Shown: positions 27,650-35,991, counted from the stretch's first letter. The stretch: 64,000 nt of DNA from Clostridia bacterium (GCA_902363595.1 CABJAP010000001.1:124001-188000); one strand, 5' to 3'. The notes: generated from the letters alone by a model not told the origin. Translations and numbers: made by a program.

Positions 27650-28099
27650 GTGACCTTAAAAGAACAACTGATGGCTGACTTCAAAGAAGCTATGAAAGCA
27701 AAAGATGAAGTCAAAAAAAATACGATCAGCTTTGCTCGTGCTGCTATTAAACAGTACGAGGTAGATAACAGGGAAGAGCTGGATGATGAAGGCATTATTG
27801 CTATTTTATCAAAACAGGTTAAGATGAGAAAAGACGCCCTCGCTGATTTTGAAAAAGCTGGACGAACGGACTTAGCTAATGACTATAAGGCAGAAATTGA
27901 AATTCTGAAACGTTACTTGCCCGAGCAGATGGATTCGGCCAAGATCAAGGAAGTGGTACAGGCTACCGCGGCAGAGCTTGGTATTGAAGGTGGCAAGAAA
28001 AATATGGGCAAGCTCATGGGTGCTGTCATGAAAAAGGTCAAGGGCCTGGCTGACGGTAACGATGTGCGCAAAGCGATTGAAGAGTTTTTAAGTGAATGA
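27650..28099 (+). CDS. yqeY: GatB/YqeY domain protein
   Basis: 149 residues starting at GTG 27650 (GAGG about ten bases upstream). Helical YqeY fold with the N-terminal part (LKEQLMADFKEAMKAKD) and a C-terminal domain like the tail of GatB (GGKKNMGKLMGAVMKKVKGLADG), which recognises tRNA in amidotransferases. Stand-alone YqeY has no firm function. Cotranscribed with rpsU; terminator directly downstream. Confidence 0.94.
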   Translation: MTLKEQLMADFKEAMKAKDEVKKNTISFARAAIKQYEVDNREELDDEGIIAILSKQVKMRKDALADFEKAGRTDLANDYKAEIEILKRYLPEQMDSAKIKEVVQATAAELGIEGGKKNMGKLMGAVMKKVKGLADGNDVRKAIEEFLSE

Positions 28100-28109
28100 C
28101 TTTACTTAG

Positions 28110-28135
28110 GAGCAGGCGACGAGCCTGCTCTTTTT
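28110..28135 (+). terminator. Rho-independent terminator after yqeY
   Basis: GAGCAGGC (28110-28117) and GCCTGCTC (28123-28130) with a five-base loop, then TTTTT. Confidence 0.9.
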
Positions 28136-28176
28136 GTTATGCAGGAGCGATTGCCGGCAATCGCTCCTGCATAACA
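28135..28176. repeat. 42-bp perfect palindrome
   Basis: Arms TGTTAT+GCAGGAGCGATTGCC (28135-28155) and the exact reverse complement (28156-28176), with no loop. No T-run follows on either side, so it is not a typical terminator. It lies at the junction between the conserved rpsU-yqeY block and the remnant-rich region before tRNA-Leu. Confidence 0.9.
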
Positions 28177-28192
28177 GCAAAAACCGCTTCTT

Positions 28193-28570
28193 TTATGAAC
28201 AGGCGGAAACCGGCTGGATTGGATCCAGACTAGTGGGACTTGGAAGCGGGGATGGACTTGTGATTTTGCAATTGAGAGCGCCCAATATCATAGTTCCGAT
28301 CATAAGCCTCCGATTCTTGTAGTTTTTGGCTCCACACGCATCGGATACGAGCTGCTCCAAATCGAAAGTATCGTAATTAGTTCGAATTTGCTTGGGTTTG
28401 ATAGTTTGCCAATCTTTATAAAACTCTCCCAGAATAAGAATATCAGAATCCTTTATAAGAACACCTGTTCCTGATAATTGCCTGAACGAAAAAGATTGAC
28501 CTTCATTTGACGAAGCGTTTCCTGAGAGAACCTGGCATGGATTTTCAAAAAAAAGAGATAAAACAAAAAT
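28193..28570 (-). pseudogene. Stop-free frame without a start codon, possible gene remnant
   Basis: About 125 codons read without a stop on the minus strand, between a TAA and the tRNA-Leu promoter, but no ATG/GTG/TTG occurs until the middle. The composition looks protein-like (for example GVLIKDSDILILGEFYKDW, near the middle) rather than random. No family recognised. The T8 tract near 28547-28554 is a possible frameshift site. It could be the end of a gene whose 5' part was lost when the tRNA-Leu side was rearranged. Confidence 0.35.
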
Positions 28571-28575
28571 TTAAC

Positions 28576-28604
28576 TTGCAATCAGGACAACTTTTAGGTA
28601 TACT
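28576..28604 (+). promoter_or_regulatory. Promoter of tRNA-Leu copy 1
   Basis: TTGCAA (28576-28581), 17-base spacer, TATACT (28599-28604), 31 bases before the tRNA. Confidence 0.65.
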
Positions 28605-28635
28605 AAATCTTGTCGGTTAGGAAAGTCGACCATAT

Positions 28636-28723
28636 GCGGATATGGCGGAACTGGCAGACGCGCACGGTTCAGGTCCGTGTGAATATTACTTTCGTGGAGG
28701 TTCGAATCCTCTTATCCGCACCA
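28636..28723 (+). tRNA. tRNA-Leu(CAG), copy 1
   Basis: Class II tRNA with long variable arm. Acceptor GCGGATA (28636-28642) pairs with TATCCGC (28713-28719), discriminator A, encoded CCA (28721-28723). Anticodon stem CACGG/CCGTG encloses TTCAGGT, giving anticodon CAG. Copy 2 at 40271 differs only at two bases of the variable arm. Confidence 0.95.
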
Positions 28724-28729
28724 ATGTTA

Positions 28730-28759
28730 AATAACGCTCGTATGAGCGTTATTTTTTTT
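28730..28759 (+). terminator. Terminator of tRNA-Leu copy 1
   Basis: AATAACGCTC (28730-28739) and GAGCGTTATT (28744-28753) around GTAT, followed by a T run to 28759. Confidence 0.9.
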
Positions 28760-28801
28760 ATAACGCAGGAAATTATCGATGCAATCGATATTGAAGGAGT
28801 T

Positions 28802-28984
28802 TTAAAGAACGTACCTCATGTGGCAGGCATTACAGCCGAGACAGCCGTTTACTTCTTCTTTTAAAAGCGACACGATTTCAACTTGATGTCCGGCCTCTTC
28901 TGCGCCCCTTACAAACTGCTCAACCAGCTTCGAAGTATTTCCTTTCGGCCGCCCGCCGCCTTGAACTACGAATATCCTTTTCAT
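28802..28984 (-). pseudogene. Truncated NADPH-dependent FMN reductase/iron-sulfur flavoprotein-like gene
   Basis: Only the first 60 residues of a flavodoxin-fold reductase are present: KRIFVVQGGGRPKGNTSKLV (FMN phosphate loop) and GCLGCNACH, the family CxxCxxC-like motif, after which the frame stops. Full-length relatives are about 180-200 residues, so the flavin-binding core is incomplete. It keeps a good promoter and AAAGGAG site. The lost 3' end faces the tRNA-Leu terminator, consistent with deletion or insertion at the tRNA. A functional 60-residue product is unlikely but not excluded. Confidence 0.7.
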
Positions 28985-29024
28985 ATATGAGTGCTCCTTT
29001 CCAGGTTGTTGTGGTTTTTTTGAT

Positions 29025-29053
29025 AGTGTAGAATATCAGCGGCGTTTTGTCAA
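29025..29053 (-). promoter_or_regulatory. Promoter of the truncated flavoprotein gene
   Basis: On the minus strand TTGACA (29048-29053), 17-base spacer, TACACT (29025-29030), 40 bases before the ATG at 28984. Confidence 0.6.
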
Positions 29054-29181
29054 TCGTGATTGGAATTTCGGGCGGCATAGGGTTTTGGGGTGTTGGAAGG
29101 TTTGGGAAAATAATTAAATCCAATCTGATGTTTGGCCGCTTTGACGATCGCATTCATCACTCATTTGATGCGATCACCTTT

Positions 29182-29736
29182 TCACACCAGCCCGATGAGC
29201 GCGGATGCCACACCGGCCAAAAGCGTCAAAAGGATCGGGCCCATCCTGGTTTTGTAATAGAGGCAAAATGTCAGAACAAAGAGAGTGATCTGTATCGGAT
29301 CAAGCCGGGACAGAAAGCTTGCGGACAAAATGGGCCCGGTGAACATGCTGCCTTCCGCCAGAAAAAATCCGGAAACCCCAATCAAAGCAATGCCGGCAAT
29401 CTTCATCTTATGCAGGATCATATTCATTGCAATGGCGCTCTCGTTTTTTTTGAGGACGGTTACAGCGATATAAGTGAACAGTGCGCACGGAAGGCAGACG
29501 GCCAGACTGATGAGAATGGCGCCGGGCCAGCCGTAGGCGGCAAAGCCGGCATAAGTCGCCGTATTGATCGAGACTGGACCGGGAGTGATTTGCGAAATGG
29601 CTACCAGGTTGGAAAAAACCTCCTTTGTCATGATCCCATATTCGGCTACAGCCTGATAGATGATTGGCAGCATGGCGTAACCGCCGCCCACACTGATGCT
29701 TCCAATTTTTAAAAAAGCGATAAATAGCTCAAACAT
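29182..29736 (-). CDS. Chromate transporter, half-size subunit B
   Basis: 184 residues with about five segments and the CHR-family signatures FLKIGSISVGGGYAMLP at the start and ITPGPVSINTATYAGF near residue 50. Half-size ChrA proteins occur as adjacent pairs that form an antiparallel heterodimer; in anaerobes the natural substrate is often unknown. AAGGAG precedes the ATG, and it overlaps the other half by eight bases. Last gene of the CoA-transferase operon. Confidence 0.88.
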   Translation of the reverse strand: MFELFIAFLKIGSISVGGGYAMLPIIYQAVAEYGIMTKEVFSNLVAISQITPGPVSINTATYAGFAAYGWPGAILISLAVCLPCALFTYIAVTVLKKNESAIAMNMILHKMKIAGIALIGVSGFFLAEGSMFTGPILSASFLSRLDPIQITLFVLTFCLYYKTRMGPILLTLLAGVASALIGLV

Positions 29737-30292
29737 GATCTTTGCTCCTTATCCGATTGATTGAGTAATGTATGACGCCCAGCAAGGCGAAAAACAGGAC
29801 TAACAAAATTGCGTTTGTATCAAAGAACATAGATGCAGCAAAAGCTGCGGCGAAAAGAAATAGATCCAATTTTGTCGATAGAACTGCTTTCCCCATGCGG
29901 ATGACCGTACACACAATCAAGGCAACGGAAGCCGATTTGACTCCTTTTAATCCATCATTTAAAACAGCCTCCAGCGGAAGCGCATCCAGCAGCGCGACGA
30001 CCAGCAGGATACCCAGTACTGCGGGGATGACGGAAGCGGTGACTGCGACTATGGCACCGCAGACCCCTTTCATGCGATGACCGATAAAAACCGCAACATT
30101 CACCGCAACCACTCCCGGCAGACTCTGAGCCAGAGCAAAACACTCCACTAGCTCATCCTCGGTAATCCAACTGCGCTTCTCCACAACCTCCTTCATTAAA
30201 ATAGGCGCCATGGTCACACCGCCGCCGAAGGTGACAGAACCAATCTTAAAAAACAAAACAAATAATTTGAGTAACAATTTACCGCTTTTCAT
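29729..30292 (-). CDS. Chromate transporter, half-size subunit A
   Basis: 187 residues. The N-terminal motif FVLFFKIGSVTFGGGVTMAP and ALAQSLPGVVAVNVAVFIGH near residue 55 define the CHR domain. It pairs with the overlapping gene downstream. It lies 13 bases after the M42 peptidase gene, so is cotranscribed with a peptidase, two membrane proteins and a CoA-transferase; this context suggests export of an organic anion rather than chromate, but that is inference. Confidence 0.88.
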   Translation of the reverse strand: MKSGKLLLKLFVLFFKIGSVTFGGGVTMAPILMKEVVEKRSWITEDELVECFALAQSLPGVVAVNVAVFIGHRMKGVCGAIVAVTASVIPAVLGILLVVALLDALPLEAVLNDGLKGVKSASVALIVCTVIRMGKAVLSTKLDLFLFAAAFAASMFFDTNAILLVLFFALLGVIHYSINRIRSKDHV

Positions 30293-30305
30293 ACCTTATC
30301 CTTTA

Positions 30306-31403
30306 TTAAAGAAAACTCAAGTTGATATTTCCATTGAGCTCAACAAACCGAATTAAGAGCTGGGTTGTCTTTACTGCATCGTTGATGTTAAGAAGTTCAA
30401 TGGGCGTATGGGAATAGCGACGCGGAATGGCCAACGTTGCCGCTGGAGTACCCTGGCCGCACATGTGCATAATGCTTTCCTCAGTGATATACACATTTTC
30501 ACTGATGACCAGCTCCTGCAAATCCATACCCAAAGTTTCCGCCGCATCGTAGAATCCTCTTCGGATTTGCGGGTGCATGCACGAATAGCGCATGATCGTC
30601 GGATCTCCTTGGGCGATGATTAGGACTGGCCCTCGATCCATGTAAACGGGAAGCTCTTTTGCTGTATCCACATCCGGAACATCGCCGCAGGGGACGGTAT
30701 CCAGTGCGATTACATAGTCGGGCTTGATATGGTTTACCGGTCCGATCATACCGGCGATGGTCGTTTCCTCCAGCACAGAAAAGACTGCTACCAGTTCGCC
30801 GGCCAGCTGAGACTTGTCGACCGATTCCAACAGACTGAGAATAATCGCACAGCCTACCCGATCGTCCAGAGCCTTCGTGCAAACCAAATCCGGATTGGAC
30901 ATTTCCATAAAATCGCTTTGAAGGACAATCTTATCACCCAGCCGAATGCCGTAGGATTCGGCTTCAGCTCTGGAAAAGGCGCCTACATCGATATAAGATT
31001 GTTTGGCTGTCTGTGCACGAACGGCTTCTTCCGGAGTCATAATGTGAGCGGCCCGCAGCCCGATCACTCCGGGGACTCTGCCTTTTTCCGTCTGAATCCA
31101 TACCTTTCTTGCGGGAATAACCTTGTTGGAATAATCGCCAACCTTTTCAAAGAGAATGAATCCATCCTCAGTAATGTTTTTTACCATAAAGCCGATTTCA
31201 TCAGCATGGGCAGTAATCACGGCCCGTTTACCGGGAAGATCGCCTTTCAAATAACCGATCACTGTCCCCATGGGGGAGACTTCCACCTGATCGCAGACGG
31301 ATTCCAGCCGTTCCTTCAAATACCGGCCCACCTCCGCTTCGGAGCCGTCTACGCTGATCATTTGTGTCAAATTGTGAATGTCATTTAATAATTTTTCTTT
31401 CAT
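30306..31403 (-). CDS. M42-family metallo-aminopeptidase/endoglucanase-like protein
   Basis: 365 residues from the second ATG (31403), which has AGGA seven bases upstream; the first ATG at 31409 is too close to it. M42 zinc motifs are present: ITAHADEIGF near residue 65, ALDDRVGCAI near residue 175 with the bridging Asp, EET (207-209 region) and VALDT. C-terminal RRYSHTPIE carries the last His ligand. Such enzymes are cytoplasmic oligomeric aminopeptidases. In its operon it may process an imported peptide-like substrate. Confidence 0.88.
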   Translation of the reverse strand: MKEKLLNDIHNLTQMISVDGSEAEVGRYLKERLESVCDQVEVSPMGTVIGYLKGDLPGKRAVITAHADEIGFMVKNITEDGFILFEKVGDYSNKVIPARKVWIQTEKGRVPGVIGLRAAHIMTPEEAVRAQTAKQSYIDVGAFSRAEAESYGIRLGDKIVLQSDFMEMSNPDLVCTKALDDRVGCAIILSLLESVDKSQLAGELVAVFSVLEETTIAGMIGPVNHIKPDYVIALDTVPCGDVPDVDTAKELPVYMDRGPVLIIAQGDPTIMRYSCMHPQIRRGFYDAAETLGMDLQELVISENVYITEESIMHMCGQGTPAATLAIPRRYSHTPIELLNINDAVKTTQLLIRFVELNGNINLSFL

Positions 31404-31431
31404 ATTCATTTCCTATGTAACCTTTCTTTTA

Positions 31432-32118
31432 CTAGTTTTCCGCACCGTCCTCTTTGCCGAAGAAGCCTTTTTTATAGAGGAGGCGTGCGAGCAATACCGG
31501 AATAATGACAGCTGTAATCATCATCAAGCCGTAAATGTGTGCCAGCAGCAGGAAGATCACAGTTGTAATTGCAATGATAAAGCTGAGCTTTGGTTCAAAT
31601 TTGCAAAATTGAATGTATACGGCACTGAACACTGCCGGCACAGTATATAATTTAACTGCAGTGAGCAGTTTTTCGGGAAAGATTTCGATGATGGAGGTTC
31701 CAAAGACCGCGGTTATAAAAACGACGACCAGGGTTGTGAAAACAGACCCGGCTACGCCGATCGTAGAAACGACCGCGCCTTCATCGGAACCATATGGAAC
31801 CCCTACGGCTTCCTGCGCTACTGCGGAAGCGGGCATCCGGATATCTGAAATACTGCCCGAAGTAAACGCCATGTAAGTGCCGGAAAGCCCCAAAATCGGA
31901 TAATAGGACAGCGGCTCAATAATATAATAGGCTCCAAATGCGGCGGCAATGGTTCCCCAGGAGGAAAGGGCGATGGACCATTCCGGAAAAACTCCGTAGC
32001 GCACTTTCAAGTAGATGACTGGCAGGAACATGCTCAGCATGATAATTGGGATCATGATCGTACCAATTCGAGTTACTTTTTTCCTCCACAATTCGTTAAA
32101 GGACATATTGTTATTCAT
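31432..32118 (-). CDS. Multi-pass membrane protein, unknown (partner of DUF5058 protein)
   Basis: 228 residues, about six hydrophobic segments. No family is certain. Notable are PILGLSGTYMAFTSGSISDIRMPASAVAQ (about residues 73-100) with Gly/Ser-rich turns inside the membrane region and an Ile-rich C terminus ending in a charged tail. ATG 32118 has GTGAGGA upstream. It sits directly behind the DUF5058-like gene with a 43-base gap, suggesting a two-component membrane transporter or channel. Confidence 0.6.
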   Translation of the reverse strand: MNNNMSFNELWRKKVTRIGTIMIPIIMLSMFLPVIYLKVRYGVFPEWSIALSSWGTIAAAFGAYYIIEPLSYYPILGLSGTYMAFTSGSISDIRMPASAVAQEAVGVPYGSDEGAVVSTIGVAGSVFTTLVVVFITAVFGTSIIEIFPEKLLTAVKLYTVPAVFSAVYIQFCKFEPKLSFIIAITTVIFLLLAHIYGLMMITAVIIPVLLARLLYKKGFFGKEDGAEN

Positions 32119-32161
32119 GATTGATTCCTCACTTTCTGCTCTAAAGGATCTGTTTTACACA

Positions 32162-32878
32162 TCAAAAGATCATGGATGAAGCAATGCCTGCCACCATGGC
32201 CAAGCCCAGAGAATACTCTTTGAGCCACTTGTAGCGTTTTGACAGATACAGGAGCGCCCACATGGAAAGGGCGGACACGGCCATGACCAGAAGAACCTTA
32301 AAATCTGAGCTCCGCACGCCGTTTACCATATATTCGCTGCAAAAGGCGCCGAAGATTCCCAGGGTGGCTGCGCTAGAAAAGATTTCCATCCAGCGGCTGT
32401 CCCCGCCGCCGATTTTGTGCCTCACTTTTTCCATCCTGCTGGCAAATACCCAGGTTACGATCAGCCATCCGCAGGCATTGATGGTCATCGTCCACCAGGC
32501 ATTGGAAAGTTCCACCATGGATAATGCCTGTGTGATATCGCCGCCCAGAGCCTTGACTCCTACTGAGGCGGCGGTCAGCTCCGTCGTGGCCCCGCCAATG
32601 ACGGACAGACGCAGCCAGGAGATTGGCCCGCCCAATACGGCCACAAGGCCGATCATGACAATAAATACTCCAAAAGCAGGTCCGATCGCCGAGACGACCC
32701 CGGCCCGCAGCGCTCGATTGCACTGCTTTTTAGTCAGATTGACTTCTCCGATTTTCGAAGCCCTTCTGGCAAGTCTAAAGAATAAAATGATTTCAACAAA
32801 AACCGCAGCAACTGCGATGGCTGCCAGACCCCATATGGCAGGGCTGTTGGCAACTTCTAAAGCATTGATATTTTCCAT
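32162..32878 (-). CDS. DUF5058-like membrane protein
   Basis: 238 residues from ATG 32878 (AAAGGA upstream; the longer frame from TTG 32902 includes this site and is rejected). About seven segments; conserved-looking stretches are GVVSAIGPAFGVFIVMIGLV and WLRLSVIGGATTELTAASVG. I recall this as the DUF5058 family, with moderate certainty. Location between a CoA-transferase and an M42 peptidase suggests a transporter for an organic acid or small peptide. Confidence 0.6.
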   Translation of the reverse strand: MENINALEVANSPAIWGLAAIAVAAVFVEIILFFRLARRASKIGEVNLTKKQCNRALRAGVVSAIGPAFGVFIVMIGLVAVLGGPISWLRLSVIGGATTELTAASVGVKALGGDITQALSMVELSNAWWTMTINACGWLIVTWVFASRMEKVRHKIGGGDSRWMEIFSSAATLGIFGAFCSEYMVNGVRSSDFKVLLVMAVSALSMWALLYLSKRYKWLKEYSLGLAMVAGIASSMIF

Positions 32879-32917
32879 AACATCGATTCCTTTCTTTTGC
32901 AAAGGGTGTAAGGCGTA

Positions 32918-34117
32918 TCAAATAATTCCTGATTTTTTCAAATCATCCAACTGCCGGACGCTAAGTCCCGCCAACTCCTGATAGACATTGCTGTTATCCG
33001 CGCCCAGCGAAGGCGCAGCCTTGTAGATACTTCCCGGAGTCAGACTCATTTTTATGGGAATCCCGGCAATTACATTTTTCCCTACTATGGGATGATCCAC
33101 TTCCACGATCATATCTCTGGACTGAATCTGTTCGTTTTCCAGCACCTTGTCGATGGTATTGATCAGACTACATGGTACGCCGGCTTTATCCAGTATTGCC
33201 GCCCATTCCTCAGCCGGTTTTTCTGCAAGCCGAAGACAGAGCAGCGCAAACATTTCATCGTGATTGAAACCCCGTTTTGGGTTGGAACAAAACCGTTCGT
33301 CCTCCGCCAACTCCGGACAGCCAAGAGCGTCACACAGTTTACACCAAAGCACATCGTTTCCGGCAGCGATCATGATATCCTCCGTTTTGGTAGGGAAGGT
33401 CTCGAAGGGAAAGATGGACGTATGGGTATTGCCGGTTGGCCCGGGGACTTTGCCAGTAACCGTATATCTGGAAATGGCGTTTTCCAGGATTGCAACCTGA
33501 GAATCCAGCATTGCCACATCGATATACTGTCCTTCACCCGTTTTCTTCAGATGGATATATGCCGCCAGGATTCCAGTTGCACAGAACATTCCGGCAATAA
33601 TGTCGCCGATGGATGAGCCGATTTTAACAGGCTTTCCGCCTTTTTCTCCCGTAATGCCCATGATCCCGCCCATAGCCTGGACAATCCCGTCATATGCGGC
33701 CCTTCTGCTGTATGGACCGGTCTGGCCGAAACCCGAAATGGACGCATAGATAATTTTGGGGTTGATCTGGGAGATCGTTTTATAATCCAAACCCAGCTTT
33801 TCCATAGTGCCGGGCCGGAAATTTTCTAAAATCACATCGACCTGTCCGGCCAGAGTCTTAAAAAGCTCCTTTCCTTCCGGTGATTTCAAGTTTAGGGTAA
33901 TGCTTTTTTTATTGCGGTTCACACTCATAAAATAAGCGCTCTCCTCATTGGAAAAAGGGCCGAAATGCCTGGAATCATCGCCGATTTTGGGCTGCTCCAG
34001 CTTGATTACCTCCGCGCCCAAATCCGCCAGCATCATGGCGGTATAGGGGCCGGAGAGAACCCGGGTCAAATCCAGAATACGGATGTCAGTCAAAGGACCT
34101 TGTCTGCAGGTGCCCAT
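32918..34117 (-). CDS. CaiB/BaiF-type class III CoA-transferase
   Basis: 399 residues from ATG 34117 (AGAGGAG upstream). Family landmarks: ILDLTRVLSGPYTAMMLADLGAEVIKLEQ at the N terminus, the SVNRNKKSITLNL block, and GSSIGDIIAGM near residue 168 with the catalytic aspartate. It moves CoA between carboxylic acids; the substrate is not resolvable. It heads the operon whose later genes encode two membrane proteins, an M42 peptidase and a ChrA pair, and is divergent from an unusual MerR-type regulator. Confidence 0.92.
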   Translation of the reverse strand: MGTCRQGPLTDIRILDLTRVLSGPYTAMMLADLGAEVIKLEQPKIGDDSRHFGPFSNEESAYFMSVNRNKKSITLNLKSPEGKELFKTLAGQVDVILENFRPGTMEKLGLDYKTISQINPKIIYASISGFGQTGPYSRRAAYDGIVQAMGGIMGITGEKGGKPVKIGSSIGDIIAGMFCATGILAAYIHLKKTGEGQYIDVAMLDSQVAILENAISRYTVTGKVPGPTGNTHTSIFPFETFPTKTEDIMIAAGNDVLWCKLCDALGCPELAEDERFCSNPKRGFNHDEMFALLCLRLAEKPAEEWAAILDKAGVPCSLINTIDKVLENEQIQSRDMIVEVDHPIVGKNVIAGIPIKMSLTPGSIYKAAPSLGADNSNVYQELAGLSVRQLDDLKKSGII

Positions 34118-34405
34118 AAATATCACTCCTCTCTATGGTTCAAAATCTGTAAAAGCGTTTAAGGCAAAACCGGTTTTGCTGTTGACGCAATTATAAATAA
34201 TGGAGGCAGGTCCACCGCAACTGGTAAAATTTAAATCTTTTGAATATTTTGTTAAAAATTTTAGGGATAGGAAGCAAATGAACAAATCAAAGCAAAAATC
34301 TTCAGTGCAATTTAACTTTTATAAGATTCTGTTGCATTTGTAAAAAAACTTATAGTAGGGTCTAAGTTTCGGGAAAAAACAGGCACCATAATAGTCAGAA
34401 TTTTA
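34118..34405. other. Divergent intergenic region between CoA-transferase and MerR-type gene
   Basis: AT-rich and gene-free. It must hold the promoter of the CoA-transferase operon, but no convincing minus-strand hexamer pair was picked out. Confidence 0.5.
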
Positions 34406-34434
34406 TTGAAACATAGTATGCACTGTTATATATT
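34406..34434 (+). promoter_or_regulatory. Putative promoter of the MerR-type regulator gene
   Basis: TTGAAA (34406-34411), 17-base spacer, TATATT (34429-34434), about 40 bases before the start codon. Confidence 0.45.
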
Positions 34435-34473
34435 TAAACAAGTGTTTGAGATGATGGTTTGGAGGTGAATGTG

Positions 34474-35748
34474 TTGAAGATCGGTAAATTCTGCGAGAAA
34501 TTTGATATCTCACCGACCACGGTACGCTTCTATATTAAATCTGGGATTTTGGCGCCCAACAAAAAGAATTCTCAATACGACTTTACCTCTGCGGACATGG
34601 CGGAAATGGAAATCATCTGCAAGCTGAAAGAACTATCTTTTAACTTGGATGAAATAAAGCAGTATTTACAGATTATCAGAATGTATGACATTCAGGACGA
34701 ACATATCAGAGAACATCTTTTGCCTCTCTATGAGCTGAAACAGCAGTCCCTGGAAAAAGAAATACAAGTAATCAGAAGGTCCATCGCTATTCTTCAAAGT
34801 GAAATAGAAGCCTTGCGGGAAGAAAAGGAAGTCGCCACGTTTTTCAGCGGCATTCCCCTGGATTTTTCGCCGTTTTTCGCATGTCCAAAATGCAACAGCC
34901 TTTTTAATTTATCTGATCTGCAAGTCAGGGGGAACAAGATTTACAGCGGGAAGCTCAAGTGTCAGTGCGGCTATACGGCGCTGATTGAAGATGGGATTTT
35001 ACTGGCAGAAGCCGAGTCTGAATACTATCAGAGCCCGGAATTCCATGTGCTCCACTATCGGGAGAGCCATGTGGATGAACCTGATTTCGTTTTTTTTCAA
35101 TACATGCACGATATTACTTCTGAAGCCACATCTCTGATCTACAAATCCTACCTGTGGATCGATTCGGTTATCAAACCCTACAGCTTTAAAAACAAGGTGA
35201 TCTTTGTCCCTGATTTGGCGAGCCATTTTTTGTATAAGCACATAAAAAAACCATACTTTCGAGATGCGTTTATTGTTGTGTCCGGTTTCTCCAAGGAAAC
35301 TATTATGTCCATCAAATCCCATATTGATTTGATTGCGCCGGATGCAAAAATCATCTACATCGCCAACACAATTTATGATCTGCCCATTAAGAAAAAATTG
35401 TTTGATTTATGGATTGATGCCATATCTTCCTATAACTTTTCCTTTTTTCATAACGATTCCCTTCACAGGAAGATCGATCCGTATATGAAGCAGGATGCCC
35501 GTACAGTAGGGCTGACAAAGTACTATGAACGGGGCTGCCGATCACTAGCCAATATTGCAAGATTGTATCCCAATGTCATGAAAGATCAATCTTTGCTGGA
35601 CACATTTAAAACCATCATGGACGAGATGGGATATCATTTTCTAAAAGAATCCCTAATCGGCGAAACCGTGGACCCGGGCCCTTACTACGAATATCATGCA
35701 CCGGGGGATCATCATTGTTATTATGCATTCTTTGCTGAAAAAAAGTAG
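34474..35748 (+). CDS. MerR-type regulator fused to zinc ribbon and methyltransferase-like domain
   Basis: 424 residues from TTG 34474, eight bases after GGAGG (GTG 34471 is an alternative). Residues 1-70 are a MerR helix-turn-helix (KIGKFCEKFDISPTTVRFYI), followed by a coiled coil (~85-120). CPKC and CQCG near residues 140-170 form a probable zinc ribbon. The last ~210 residues resemble a degenerate class I methyltransferase; no clear GxGxG motif is seen, so catalysis is doubtful. MerR proteins normally have small ligand domains; this size is unusual. Divergent from the CoA-transferase operon, its probable target. Confidence 0.72.
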   Translation: MKIGKFCEKFDISPTTVRFYIKSGILAPNKKNSQYDFTSADMAEMEIICKLKELSFNLDEIKQYLQIIRMYDIQDEHIREHLLPLYELKQQSLEKEIQVIRRSIAILQSEIEALREEKEVATFFSGIPLDFSPFFACPKCNSLFNLSDLQVRGNKIYSGKLKCQCGYTALIEDGILLAEAESEYYQSPEFHVLHYRESHVDEPDFVFFQYMHDITSEATSLIYKSYLWIDSVIKPYSFKNKVIFVPDLASHFLYKHIKKPYFRDAFIVVSGFSKETIMSIKSHIDLIAPDAKIIYIANTIYDLPIKKKLFDLWIDAISSYNFSFFHNDSLHRKIDPYMKQDARTVGLTKYYERGCRSLANIARLYPNVMKDQSLLDTFKTIMDEMGYHFLKESLIGETVDPGPYYEYHAPGDHHCYYAFFAEKK

Positions 35749-35907
35749 GAAACCCCAATCAAAGCTAGCTATGAAATTTTTCTGGCGCCGCTCTTGGCGA
35801 CAAAATTTTCTCAGAACGACATCTAGGATAAAAGGTGAAAAATTCGTAACCTTTCGTTATTTATTTCTTCTTTATGGTATTATTGTTAAGAAATGGGCGC
35901 ATTCAGA

Positions 35908-35948
35908 ACAGAAAGCTTTTCAAACCAAAAGGCTTTCTGTTTTCTTTC
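35908..35948 (+). terminator. Probable terminator after the MerR-type gene
   Basis: ACAGAAAGC (35908-35916) pairs with GCTTTCTGT (35932-35940), with further A/T pairing inside, followed by TTTCTTTC. Confidence 0.6.
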
Positions 35949-35991
35949 TACTATAGAGAAATCAATTTAATCTGCCTTTGATTATATTGCT

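Noticed and set aside
28610..28864. Plus-strand 84-residue frame across tRNA-Leu copy 1
   Set aside because: Reads through the tRNA and terminator; spurious.
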